Below, piece after piece: positions 1-12,399 of a stretch of DNA of 64,000 nt; positions within the stretch are counted from its first letter, which is position 1; every line of letters begins with the position of its first letter. The DNA is from Akebia trifoliata (lineage: Eukaryota; Streptophyta; Magnoliopsida; Ranunculales; Lardizabalaceae). The stretch covers positions 25,407,288 to 25,471,287 of the forward strand of contig CM030717.1 of assembly GCA_017979445.1 (NCBI GenBank), read 5' to 3'. Position numbers and translations under genes: made by a program. The notes below the pieces were generated by a model that saw only the letters and a program-made list of their open reading frames with translations, ran no database searches and was not told the DNA's origin.

Positions 1-114
1 TGGTTTGTTGTTTGTGTTTTTTGTAAAATATTAAATGTTGTAATGTTTGTTTATTTTCTTATGTCATTAGATACTTGTAAGGTGGTCAATGATGAAAAAA
101 ATAATACTTGAAGA
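1..114. other. AT-rich intergenic sequence
   Basis: AT-rich sequence with no recognisable gene or repeat boundary. It precedes the segment that is duplicated at 21582-22955; I could not extend that homology into these bases. Confidence 0.4.
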
Positions 115-654
115 TTTTTTTTATGGATAATTAATGACTTTCATTTATAGATAGGTTAATGATTCATTACATAAAACTTTATGTTCATTATATATTTATT
201 TTCAACTTAAATATGATACTTCCAAGCAGGTTTATAAAATATTGGCAACCTATAAAACCGAGATTCAAACTGACCCTAATTCGGTAAAGATTGGTTTGGT
301 TCTATTGGCATTTCAGTTCGGTTATAGTTCTTATTTAGTGGATCCAACCTATGTCAAGTTGGTCTCATCAAACCGAACTAAGTTGCAACCCTAGTCTAAC
401 CATGTTGACAGAATCTTTAGAAAACTTCTTTGATCACATTGAGAGATAACTTATTATCTGTTTTGTGATTGTTGAAGCATGCACAAAACATATTACAGAC
501 TTGTCTACTTCCTCAACTTTAATGCATTCCACTTTTTCTTATCTAGAGTACACTTGAGAGTTCAATAATCTTTGTTACGATGCTAGTTAGTTAAAGATAT
601 TAGATCGAGTAGAATCCAGAGAGGGAAATTATAACCACTTGAAGTAATAATAAT

Positions 655-822
655 AGTGTTAAAGCCCATGGGCCTAACTCATCCTCACAAAACCAGCTTG
701 CAAGGAGAGGGGTTGCCCCCGTTTTATACACTACACCTCCCAATAGTACCCTTAGGCGATGTGGGACTATGCCAGGGCCGGAGACACTCGGCTCTCCCCC
801 TCCATGCAGGGCTGGAGAAATA
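655..822. mobile_element. Small insertion with paralogous empty site
   Basis: About 165 bp of relatively GC-rich sequence, starting near TGTTAAAGCCCATGGGCC, interrupts the homology between the two copies of the upstream duplication. In copy B the flanks run directly together at about 22131-22142. It resembles an LTR or SINE-like dispersed plant repeat, but I cannot name the family. Precise ends and a target duplication are not visible. Confidence 0.5.
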
Positions 823-1307
823 TGTCGATATTTTCTTCAGGACTGCATACACAACACATACCTTGGGGGCATCGGCATCGTTTACTAACCAATAATGGAT
901 TCTTTACTTCTTTATTGAAGATAGTATATCTCGGATCTTAGATTTGGATTATGCATTCTCGTTTAACTGATCAATAAGATCTTCTACAAATATTTTTTAA
1001 ATGTTTAAAAACTATTTTTAAGATTCGAGGGATCCATGAACTTGAAATTGATTTATAAAAATTATGAAATCAAATGGTTGGGATAAAACAGGTATCTCAA
1101 GGATACATTAAAATTTTTTAATTTCGAGGATACATCCAGACCATTGACTTGACATTTTAAAGGTCAACATTTTTTTGTTTGTTTTGAGAGTGGTTCCAAA
1201 CCCATTTTCATATGGAGTCAGGCTCCAGTCACTCATAAAGAATGACTTGTGAAAAAACAAATGATCTCAACCATATAAACATTATATATATATATATATA
1301 TATATAT

Positions 1308-1662
1308 GGTAGCGTTCTTTTGACAAAATCCTAGACAACATTCTAGACAAAGTTTTATCTTATATGACTAAAAAGTTTCGGAATGGATTGAGTTTTTGTG
1401 AGGATGGTCTCTATAGTCAATAGATCATCCTAAAAAAAATCAGCCCATTCTGAAACTTCTAACCCCATGAAAAGTGGTTACAAACTAACGGTAAAAATTA
1501 ATGGTTAACGATTCTTCATCTTATAAATTAGGGTTAGAAATTTCAGAATTGACTGATTTCTCATCATAAATATCATCCTCACAAAAAATCAGCTCATTCT
1601 ATAAATTTTAACCCATATAAGACAAAATGCTTTGTCTAGGATTTTGTCAAAAGAATGCCACC
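1308..1662. mobile_element. Hairpin MITE E1 inserted in a TA microsatellite
   Basis: Terminal inverted repeats are obvious: the left end contains TTTTGACAAAATCCTAGAC and the right end carries its reverse complement. Inside lie two palindromic blocks related to those of the P450 intron-2 cluster (GTTTCGGAATG..., then GAGGATG..., then the complements). TA repeats flank both sides. The paralogous segment at about 22585-22612 has only a short AT-rich run at this site, so this is a filled site against an empty one. No coding capacity is seen; it is a non-autonomous element. Confidence 0.8.

Positions 1663-1665
<3 letters not shown>

Positions 1666-1720
<55 letters not shown>
1666..1720. repeat. 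(TA)n microsatellite right of E1
   Basis: An uninterrupted TA dinucleotide run of about 55 bp. A shorter run (about 1283-1307) sits on the left side of E1, so the element is embedded within a TA microsatellite. Confidence 0.9.
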
Positions 1721-1721
<1 letters not shown>

Positions 1722-2071
1722 TATTTAAGTCTATTTAACTTCACCTCTTGACCATAACCCGTTTCATTCTTAGAAAAAATAAAAATAAAAGAAAAAAGTT
1801 TTGAATGACTTAAACTATGATCTTTTGACTATAGTTAAATATGTCTGAATAAATAATAAAAAAATAATTAAAAAAATAAAAATTATTGTTTTAAAGTACA
1901 AGTATGGTTTCAAAACTCGTCTGAGACTAAGACGTATCGCCCTAGTCGTCTCGATATTAGGTATGGACAAGACGAACGAACAAGATTTTTTGGTTTTGTG
2001 GAATATCACGAGACAAACGATGCGTCTTTCAACCAAGTAAACCAGAGAAATCAGAGGGGTCCAAAAGGGTT

Positions 2072-2530
2072 TGCTATTTCTATCATTGAAAAGAATGGTA
2101 ATTTTTTCATTAAAAAGATTAGTGGGCAGTGGAGGAGAATTTATAACGAAGCTCTAAAATAAGATTTGAAAAGAGTTGTTGGAACTTTAAAGGAGAATCT
2201 TTAAGTAGTAATTGGCATTGGGCTCTATCCCTAGAAGGACTAATTATATTATTATTTCAGGGAAATGGGATCGGTGTAGTTAGACTCTTATATGCTATTT
2301 TAAGAACTTCTCTATTCTCAAACCATGTTTGATGGCCAACGTCAAACATAACTCAAGATTTAGGAAAATCATTGGTTTATCCTATAAGGATGCTCTTCAT
2401 TTGGACATAGTTAGTAAACATCCTCATATCCTAACTGTTTGTTTGATAGAGAGAGGCTCAACCCTAGTTGAGGCTAGTGTTTTGTCTTTTCTTTAATAAT
2501 ACAAGTGGGCAAGGGCACTCAACACTCAAA
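2072..2530 (+). promoter_or_regulatory. Proximal upstream region of the P450 gene
   Basis: Single-copy AT-rich sequence between the duplicated segment and the TATA-like box. No ORF of note is present. It is assumed to hold the proximal promoter because of its position; no specific factor-binding site is claimed. Confidence 0.35.
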
Positions 2531-2538
2531 TATAAATT
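2531..2538 (+). promoter_or_regulatory. TATA-like box of the P450 gene
   Basis: TATAAATT lies about 85 bp upstream of the initiation codon at 2616, a plausible spacing for a plant TATA box with a 50-55 nt purine-rich leader (GGGGGAGAGAAGAAG is visible in that leader). Inference from position and sequence only. Confidence 0.5.
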
Positions 2539-2615
2539 AAGCAACACAAGGAGAAGTAAGATAACGAATAAGGGGGAGAGAAGAAGATGAAAGTAGAAGA
2601 GTTGTAGAGAAAACT

Positions 2616-2883
2616 ATGGGGTGTTTGGCTCTTGTGGGTTTTATCAGTTTTTTAATGTATTATTACAATGTTATGTGGTTAAAAACCAGAGCGACTTCGG
2701 GAAAAGCTTCGAAAAGCAAGGATAAGAGGCCTCCTCCTTCTTTGTTCGGTGGGAATGTCCACCAGATGAAGAAGATCCAATCGACAGTTGTGATCAATTC
2801 TCCAAAATCGGAAGGTGATCTTGCCGCACACGATTACACTTGGACACTCTTCCCTTATTTCCAACGGTGGAGAAACCAATACG
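2616..2883 (+). CDS. P450 exon 1 (membrane anchor and hinge)
   Basis: It encodes residues 1-89 plus the first base of a glycine codon. It contains the hydrophobic anchor, a basic segment, the PPPS hinge and the conserved [14 protein letters not shown] region. The donor is ACG/GTACAA. The first ATG after the purine-rich leader, directly before the hydrophobic anchor, was chosen as start. Confidence 0.85.
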
Positions 2884-5800
2884 GTACAATTAATCATAAT
2901 TATGTTGTTTCTTTTCTCTTATGTGTATCGTAGGTGTGCATGGTTTTAATTATGGTCCAAGATTGAGTTGACATGGGCTAGTCGTCTTGGTATCATTCTT
3001 GAAAAAGCAAAATTTGTCATGTGAATCACCTCCTTCAGATTGCTTAATTGATACTAGATCCAAGGTGATTAGTTCAATATTATTTTGAAAATATTGATGG
3101 ACTCAATGATACTCAAACCAGGTCAACTAGGTTTTATATTTTTCACCTTTTTTTTTTATATAAAATAATTAAAAAAATTTATAATGATAATCTAAATTTT
3201 TATTATCTTGTGCACCTCGATGCATAGATAATTTGCAAGTGATCCATTCTCTCCAATATTTTAGAGACAAAAAAGATTATCTGATTGACTATTTGTCAGA
3301 TTAATTGGGTCATTATCGGACTCTAGTTAGACTTGTGCAGTTGTGTATCTCGAGAAAAAAAATCTATGATTTTATACATATGCCACGTCAAGAGAGTAAA
3401 GGAGGAGTATATCAGAAAATCACAACTCTTACAAAATTTGTTCAAACTCGATTTGACCATCAATTTTGTCTGATTTTTAAAACATTGATTAAGTCAGGTC
3501 TTTTCCTTTTTTATGGATTCATGAGAGACTAGCCAAATCGTTGGTGTCATCCTGAGAAGAGATGACTCGAACGAATAAACTTGGCATCGACCACGGATTT
3601 AACATTTGTGACGAATCAATAAGAACCTTACTCATGTGATTGTGGTACCAACACCCCAAAACAAAAATGACTCGGATGAGTCAACTAGGTATTGCACAAG
3701 ACGAAACAACTAGGTATTGGTGGGCATACACCCACACGTGATTATAACTATTAAGTAGGTACTACGAGCGTCATGTGATGTGATGTATCGTGTGAGGATC
3801 ACAATCCCTTGTGTAAGATTGTGGCCCATCCAGTGTAGCTTATTTGGTTTTGATTGGATAATCCTCAATATTTACATAGAAATAACTTTTTTTTCTTTTT
3901 TAATCATCAAGTACAAGCAGCTGGTTCGTTAACAGACATCAAACACACGTGTCCATCCCACATGGTCTAAGGTAAGCCCAGGGAGAATAAAAGAAAAAGA
4001 AATAGATTTACTAGTTATTAGATTCTTTATTTAAGCATCCAACACCAATCCAATGATGGCAGATCTAAAATGAGGACCACTTTTAAAATTTATATACATT
4101 TTTTATAAGGGGAGATTAGCTACGTTTCCAAGTACGCCAATCATTCTATTTGGCGTTGAAATTTGTTTGATTTTTTTAACACTTGTAGTGTGTTCTTAAT
4201 TAAGGTGATTTAGATATTTCCCATCTCATTTTGATGAATATTTGAGATATAACTGTATTTTCAAACTGATAACATATCCCCAATTGGCCTTAATCTTCTA
4301 GATTAATGTAAAATGGCTTAGAAAATTCATTTATTTATATATTTTTATAATAAAAATAAATAAATAAATAAATAAGTTACTTTTAACTTATTTAACTTCT
4401 TATAAGTCCGATGTTTTCAACTTCTTTATAATTTATTTAAAAATTATATATAAAAATAAAAAAAATCATTTTATTCTTCTATCTAAAATTCTATTCTCTT
4501 CTATTTATTCAAAAATCGAGATAAGTTTATTTTTTTTTAAATATGTGACAGGACATGTTTGAAGGAGATAAATCGAGGTTAAAGATGAAAGGTACTTAAA
4601 TCAATCAACGAGAAAAGTTAAAAGTCAAAGGGTGAAATGAAAACACGGGCATCTTTAACTGTTAACCAAAATATGGAGGACACGTATAAACTATCCAAAT
4701 GACAATTATTGAAAATAATGTAAATGGTCCCAATATAAAGTAAGCAAAGTACATATGATGGGTTGCGCAGTATAGGTGATAGGTCGAGGACAATGATTTC
4801 TGATTTTGAAGTTTATAAGTATTAAATTGTAACGTGGTTGGGTTTGGTGGGGGTATTAAGTTATTATTTATTAATAGGACCCCCCTAGACAAGAACTGTT
4901 ATTTAATTTGTCTAATCAATTTAAACAAGACTTTATTACTGTGCAAAAGGCCATTTCGCCTACTTATAAACTGTTCAATACTAATAGTAGTAAAACTCCT
5001 CCAATTTATTATTCCATTTTACTTCGTCAAATTCGGGTTGGGTTATAGTTAATAGTACCCAATCCAGCCCAGACCAGCCCAGCCCATTATTATATTTATA
5101 GACTCATACTTTTGCATTAAAATTTAATTAAAAATATAAAAAAAAAATATTGCAAAATTAGAATTTAATCCTTATTTTAAACTATTACTGTTTAAATATG
5201 ACAACAATCTCAAGTAAAATTACATAATCTTCATATGTGTACCAACGAGATTTAGTTGATAAGTATTTTTTTTTTCATTAAAAATGTTGAATCAATATTT
5301 ATAGTCATTTTTAATCAGTCCAACCCCATTAGGACCGGGATAGAATTTTATTGACTTAGGCTCGATAGAGGCGCGAAGTTGGTCTAAGGTAGAGTTTGCT
5401 AAAATCCCCGATTGTTGGTCTTTGATCTCAACGTTTGAATATGAACTATCGAGATCAAAAATTCCAATTCTCGAGATAGACCTTATTACAATCATTGATC
5501 TCAATGTTTCAACGTGTAGCATCGAGTCAACAATTCCAATTATCGAGATCAATAATTTGAACCGTCAATCTCAATGAGTTACACAATCAATCTTAACGAT
5601 TTGGATTAGTCATTTTATTTAGGGTGATCGGCATTAAAAGGGAAGATTTAAACTAACTGGGTTGTTAAGATAGTGTCCCAAAACTCAAGGTACAGTTCAA
5701 AAGATGTCCCTATACCGAAAGATCTATTTAGTAATTTTCCTACATTAAATGATAAAATTAGATTATCCAATTAAAGTTTTAAAAGAAATTTTTTTAAGTA

Positions 5801-6601
5801 ATTATTAAAGTTTTAATCATTTATAAATACTTTTTTTTTTTTTTTTGTAAATGTAATACATGTGAGTTTGTATATGCCACCTACAAGTTGAGTTCTTTCT
5901 TAATAATTTGGAAGGTGTTAAAAAATTAATGCAGGTCCGATATATATGTATTCAACGGGTAACAGACAGCATTTGTACGTGAATGACCCAAATCTAGTGA
6001 AGGAAATGAACCTTTCTGTTTCTTGGGATTTAGGTAAGCCTTTATACGTATCCAAGACTCTTGGGCCTATGCTCGGTAACGGCATTCTTAGGTCCAATGG
6101 CCATATTTGGGCCCACCAGAGAAAAATCATTGCTCCCCACTTCTTTATGGATAAAGTCAAGGTAAATAATTCACTTCTTCTTATTCTTACTTACTTTTGT
6201 CTCTTTTAAGGGGAAGTAAAACATAGTTTTGTTCAAAACTCGGTCTAGTTGACTTTTTTGTCTTTTGAGGTGATTCGGCCCAAAACTTGATGGAATTAAT
6301 TCATCAAGGCAACCTCACAAAGAGCTAAGTTAACTCATTGACTCAACCCCGCCTTGATAGGCTGATCTAGTGTTTGAAACCCAACGAAACTATGTATTCC
6401 AAGGGGCCACCCTCTAGAATCCGGTTGATCATCGACTCAACCAGTTGCATGTAGGACTTTCCAGTGCGTGCGACTGTGGGATTAGTCTCACCCAAAAGGT
6501 GGGGATACCCACGATAAGCAAGAAAAAAAGTTAACTCAAAAAAAAACACCTGGCTAAAACATTTGACTGAATTAATTGTGGTCTAGGGGATTTGGATCCC
6601 A

Positions 6602-6638
<37 letters not shown>

Positions 6639-6999
6639 AATGGTTAGCAACAAACATTTTGGCAACATTTTTCAAAACATAGGTTAGAGGTTTTGGAATG
6701 GCCTGATTTTTGGTGAGGATGATCTCTACGATGAGGAGATCATCATCACCAAAAATCAGCTCATTCCAAAACTTCGAACCCCATCAAAAATGGTTTATAA
6801 AAAATGGACGGTCCACGATTTTTCAACTTGTAAACATGGGGCTAGAAGTTTTGGAATGGGCTGATTTTTGGTGATGATGATCTCCTCACTGTAGAGATCA
6901 TCCTAACAAAAAATCAGCCCATTCCAAAACCTCTAACCCATGTTTTGAAAAATATTTTGCCAAAATGTTTGTTGTTGAACGGGACCCATATATATATAT

Positions 7000-7030
<31 letters not shown>

Positions 7031-7402
7031 GGAAATGTTCAGCACCCTAAGTTTTACCACACACTTTAACAAACGTTTTTTTTGTCTTACAGGGTTAGAA
7101 GTTTTGGAATGAGCTGATTTTGGTGAGGATGATCTCTATGATTAGAAGATCATCCTCCCCAAAAATCAGCCAATTCCGAAATGTTTAGCCCCATGTTTAC
7201 ACGTTGAAAAATCGTGAACCGTCCATTTTTGTAAATCAATTTTGATGGGGTTAGAAGTTTCGGAATGAGCTGATTTTTGGTGAGGATGATCTCTATGGTT
7301 AGAGATCATCCTCACCAAAATCAGCTCATTCCGAAACTTCTAACCTATGTAAGACAAAACGCGTTTGTTAAAGTGTGTGTAAAACTTAGGATGCCGAACG
7401 GG

Positions 7403-7439
<37 letters not shown>

Positions 7440-7817
7440 GTCCGGTTCGCCACCCTTAGTTTTACCACACACTTTAACAAACGCGTTTTGTCTTACATGG
7501 GTTAGAAGTTTCGGAATGAGCTGATTTTGGGTGAGGATGATCTATATGGTGAGGAGATCATCCTCACCAAAAATCAGCTCATTCCAAAACTTCTAACCCC
7601 ATCAAAATTGATTTACAAAAAAAGGACGGTCCACGATTTTTCAACGTGTAAACATGGGGCTAAACATTTCGGAATGGGCTGATTTTTGGGGGAGGATGAT
7701 CTTCTAATCATAGAGATCATCCTCACCAAAAATCAGCTCATTCCAAAACTTCTAACCCATGTAGGACAAAAATGTTTGTTAAAATGTGTGGTAAAACTTA
7801 GGGTGCTGAACATTTCC

Positions 7818-7848
<31 letters not shown>

Positions 7849-8225
7849 AACAGCGTTCCTAAGACTCATATTGGGACTCACATTGCGACACACCGTTTTG
7901 TCTTATATGGGCAAAAATATTTGGAATGGGCTGATTTTTTGTGAGGATGATCTCTATGGTGAGGAGATCATCCTTGCCAAAAATCAGCTCATTATGAAAC
8001 TCTCTAGACCGTCCAATTTTTGTTTAAAAATTATAGACCGTCCAATTTTTGTAAATCAATTTTGATGGGGTTAGAAGTTTTGGAATGGGATGATTTTTTT
8101 TCCAGGATGATCCCCTCATCACAGAGATCATCCTCACAAAAAATCAGCTCATTCCAAACATTTTTGCCCATATAAGACAAAACGGTGTGTCGCAATGTGA
8201 GTCTCAATATGGTCTTAGGAACGTG

Positions 8226-8260
<35 letters not shown>

Positions 8261-11200
8261 AAATGTTCAGCAACAAACATTTTGACAACATTTTGGCAAA
8301 ACATTTTCAAAATATGGGTTAGAGGTTTTGGAATGGGCTGTTTTTTGGTGAGGATGATCTCTACGGTGAGGAGATCATCATCACCAAAAATCAGCCCATT
8401 CCAAAACTTCTAACCCATCAAAAATGGTTTACAAAAATGGACGGTCCACGATTTTTCAACTTGTAAACATGGGGTTAGAAGTTTTGGAATGGGCTGGTTT
8501 TTTGTTAGGATGATCTCCTCACCGTAGGAGATCATCCTCACCAAAAATCAACCCATTCCAAACCTCTAACCCATGTTTTGAAAAATGTTTTGCCAAAATG
8601 TTTGTTGCTGAAAGGGACCCATATATATATCTCTATATATATATATATATCTATATATATATATATATATATAGATATATAAATATATATATAGGGTCCT
8701 GTTCGGCACCCTACATTTTACCCTACGTGTTTTGTTCACGATTTTTCAAATTGTAAACATGGGGCTAAAAAATCTCAGAATGGGCTGATTTTTGGTGAGG
8801 AGGATCTTCTAACCGTAGAGATCATCTTCACCAAAAATCAGCCCATTCCAAAACTTCTAACCCATGTAGGACAAAAACACATAGGGTAAAGAGTAGGGTA
8901 AAGTGTAGGGTGCCGAACATTTTGACAAATATCTTGGCAAACATTTTTCAAAACATGGTTTCGAAGTTTTGGAATAGGCTGATTTTTTGGTGAGGATGAT
9001 CTCTACAGTGAGGAGATCATTTCGCCAAAAATCAGCCCATTCCAAAACTTCTAGCCCCATGTTTACAAGTTGAAAAATCGTGGACCGTCCATTTTTTGTA
9101 AACCATTTTTTATGGGGTTAGAAGTTTTGGAATGGGCTGATTTTTGGTGATGATGATCTCCTCACCGTAGAGATCATCCTCACCAAAAATCAGCCCATTC
9201 CAAAACTTCTAACCCATGTTTTGAAAAATGTTTTGTGAAAATGTTGGTGCTAAACATTTCCCATATATGGAAGCATTCGGAGGCCCTAAAGAGAGCCAAA
9301 CATTGTGTCAAACATTTTTTAAAATAAGGGTTAGAAATTTCAGAATGAACTGATTTTGAGGAGGATGAACTCTTCCCCCATCCTCACAAAAAATCACCAT
9401 TCCAAAACTTCTGACACTTGTTTACAAGTTGAAGTATTGTGAATCGTCCAATTTTTGTAAATCATTTTTTATGGAGTTAGAAGTTTCGGAATGAGATGAT
9501 TTTTTGTGATGATGATCTCCTCATCATAGAGATCATTCTCACAAAAAAAATAGCTCATTCTGAAACTTCTAACCCATACATTGAAAAAATGTTTTCGACA
9601 ATGTTTGACTCTCTTTAGGACCTCCAAACATAGGGTCTTGCTCAACAGCCAACGCCGTTGTCCTATAGGGTTAGAAGTTTTCATAATGGATTTTTTGGAA
9701 TGGGCGGATGTTTTTGTATGACGATCTCTATGGTGAGGAGATATCCTTACAAAAATCAGCACAATCTGAAACTTCTTACACATATAGGACAAAGACGTTG
9801 GCTCCATCTTGGTTCCCTAACATTGGCTGCCTAACGGGACTCTATATACATGAGGGGGCGGATCATGTAATAATAATAATCAATGTAATAATTAACGGGA
9901 CTCCCTAACGTTGGTTTTTTACGTTGTAAAAACAATGTAATAATAATCATTTTTCAAAAATATGGGTTAGAAGTTTCGGATTTAACTGATTTTTTAAGAG
10001 GATGATCTCTATGATGAGAAGATCATCCTAAAAAATCAGCCCAATCTGAAACTTCTAACCCCATCAAAAGTGATTTAAAATGTGGACTGTCGATTTTTTA
10101 TCAATAATATGTAAACTACTTTTGATGGATCCCTGGTTCGAGGGACATATGTAATGACAAAAGAGAGAAGCCAATATATATATATATTTCTTATCGTGTT
10201 GGTACCAATCCTATCTGAACCTGATCCGTTGGTATAAATATATGCATAAAAATTATCTTTCCTCAAAATTAAAAAAAATAATAATAGTAATTAACAAATT
10301 TTAGGACTTAAGGTCTGATCTCCATTAAGAGGTAAATATGGATCTGACATATTTGTTGTAGGGAATGGTGGGGCTAATGGTGGAATCTGCATTGCCATTG
10401 TTGAAAACATGGGAAGAAATAATTGAAAGCAAAGGTGGTGTTGCAGAAATTATAATTGATGAGGACTTGAGGAACTTCTCAGCAGATGTGATCTCAAGGG
10501 TTTGTTTTGGAAGTTCTTATTGTCAAGGAAAAGAGATTTTCTCAAAACTAAGGTCCCTTCAGAAGACCATGTCTCACCAAAGTTTCCTTTTTGGGATTTC
10601 TATCTTTAGGTATGTTGTGCTTCTGTAGTTTTTTCTCTGTTACTTCATTATACCCTGGAGACTGACTAATGAAAAAACACATAATCTCGACCCTTGAAAT
10701 ATAAAATACAACGGTAGGGGTGTTTCATAGGGATATGCATTATTGGGATACATTTAATTATCAACTGTTGTATGACCATATAAGTAATAAGGAATACAAC
10801 CAGGCCATTGCTAATGGTATAACCCTCATAACCATTGCTATTTCCTTATATATTGGCCTTTGCTAAAATTTTAGTCGTTGTAGGATATGATGACCACCAA
10901 TATATAATGCACCATCACCGTAGGTGTCATTTAAATGACACCACAGTGCTCTATAAGTAATGGTTTGGATTAGGTTTTAAAAAATCATAGAAAACAATTT
11001 TTTTTTACGTCACATCTGTCTTTGAAAGCTGGATGGGTGTTGAACTCCCAAATTTAAAATTGAAATTCAATGGTGAAGACAAGTCTTTTTTTTTTTTTTT
11101 TCTAAAGTTCTTATAATTCTATGCTCTGTAATTGCATGGCACTCGATTATTTTGAATCCCACATGAAAACACAGCCCATATGAATAGGTGGTCCTTCAGC

Positions 11201-12359
11201 TCATATAACCCCATCTATCTATCTATTCGTATACGATTATTTGATAGAGAGCTGAGTTGTTGTTTGTGTCTAATGTTTTCTAGAGACAAAATGTAGATGT
11301 TCTATAAGGGAATTTTGAAGAAGAAAAAAAAAACCATGATAATTTGACTAACTCACATGGCATACTCAATCTACACCCCTGACATGACAGGTTTGGGAAC
11401 CATAGATCTGCTCTTGACGAAATACAGAATTTTACTTCCCATAAAAAGTTGCAGTTCTATATCTAGAGAAGAGCAGATCTACGGTTCCCAAACCTGTCAC
11501 ATCAGGGATGTCGATTTAGTATGTCACATGGGTAATCAAATTATCATGACTCAAAAAAAAAAAAAGGGTTTTGAAGCAAGTTGCCATCCCCATAATGAAA
11601 CATGGTTGTCAGCATTCATCATACATTTTTTTTTGAAAGGTCAACAGGGTTAAGGCAGACCCAGACCAGCTCATTCATCATACATATGCACATATATTTA
11701 GGATGATCGTATGTTGGAATCATTTTAATGCTAGAAATCTTCCGAACAAGAGTAATAGAGAGATATGGAGGTTGGAAAGAGAGATTGAGTCGTTGATTTT
11801 GCGAGTAGTGAAGGAACGTAAAGGACCCACACCAACAATATCTGAAAAGGATCTACTACACATGATCATGGAAGGGGCAAACAATGATAATCAAGGGGGT
11901 TTTGTTCCATCGACTCGCTTTATTGTTGATAATTGCAAGAACATCTACTTTGCTGGGCATGAAACTACTGCTGTGGCAGCCACTTGGTGCTTGATGTTAC
12001 TTGCTTTACATCCTGAATGGCAAGATCGTATTCGTGCGGAGGTGGTGGAAGTTTGTTGTGGTCATCGCTTTCCAGATGTCAATGCACTCCAAAAAATGAA
12101 ATTGGTAAGACCCAATTGTAGCCTTTGCATGTTGTTGTCCCTTTAATGAATCTCAATTAATAGTAACCCCATTACTAGGGCTTAAAATGGGCCTGGTTCG
12201 GCCTGGATCTGAGTATATCCATATCCCAATTTTATATCTAGATCTATATATGAATCCTATTAGCCAAAGTCATATCCGAATCATTTTGCTTTCTCTGAAT
12301 CCGTATCCAATTTGACATAATTACTTGGTTTGATTCGGATAATTTTGGACTATTTAACA

Positions 12360-12399
<40 letters not shown>

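Larger units (their letters stand above)
115..2071 (+). repeat. Upstream segmental duplication, copy A
   Basis: This segment upstream of the P450 gene aligns by eye almost end to end with 21582-22955. Shared landmarks are the ATGATACTTCCAAGCAGG block, a stretch starting CACAACACATACCTTG, and the block CTTCACCTCTTGACCATAAC. Substitutions are scattered throughout, so the duplication is old, unlike the near-identical repeat flanking the N gap. Copy A is longer because it carries two insertions, at about 655-822 and 1263-1720, that copy B lacks. The homology stops about 540 bp before the P450 start codon, so distal promoter sequence may be included. Confidence 0.8.
6162..10361 (+). other. P450 intron 2, host of the hairpin-element cluster
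   Basis: A 4.2 kb intron. Bases 6162-6605 are ordinary AT-rich intron sequence. From 6606 to about 10130 it is almost entirely (TA)n microsatellites alternating with hairpin MITEs E2-E10. Bases 10131-10361 return to plain sequence with a short TA run and end in TTGTTGTAG. Removal of the cluster would leave an intron of roughly 0.7 kb. Confidence 0.8.

Noticed and set aside
6606..9850. CRISPR-like repeat/spacer array
   Set aside because: The repeats are long inverted elements separated by TA microsatellites in a plant intron; no direct repeats of constant length with unique spacers.
10923..10942. Perfect 20-bp palindrome as an operator
   Set aside because: It lies in a P450 intron with no supporting context. 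It is noted in the intron entry but no regulatory role is claimed.
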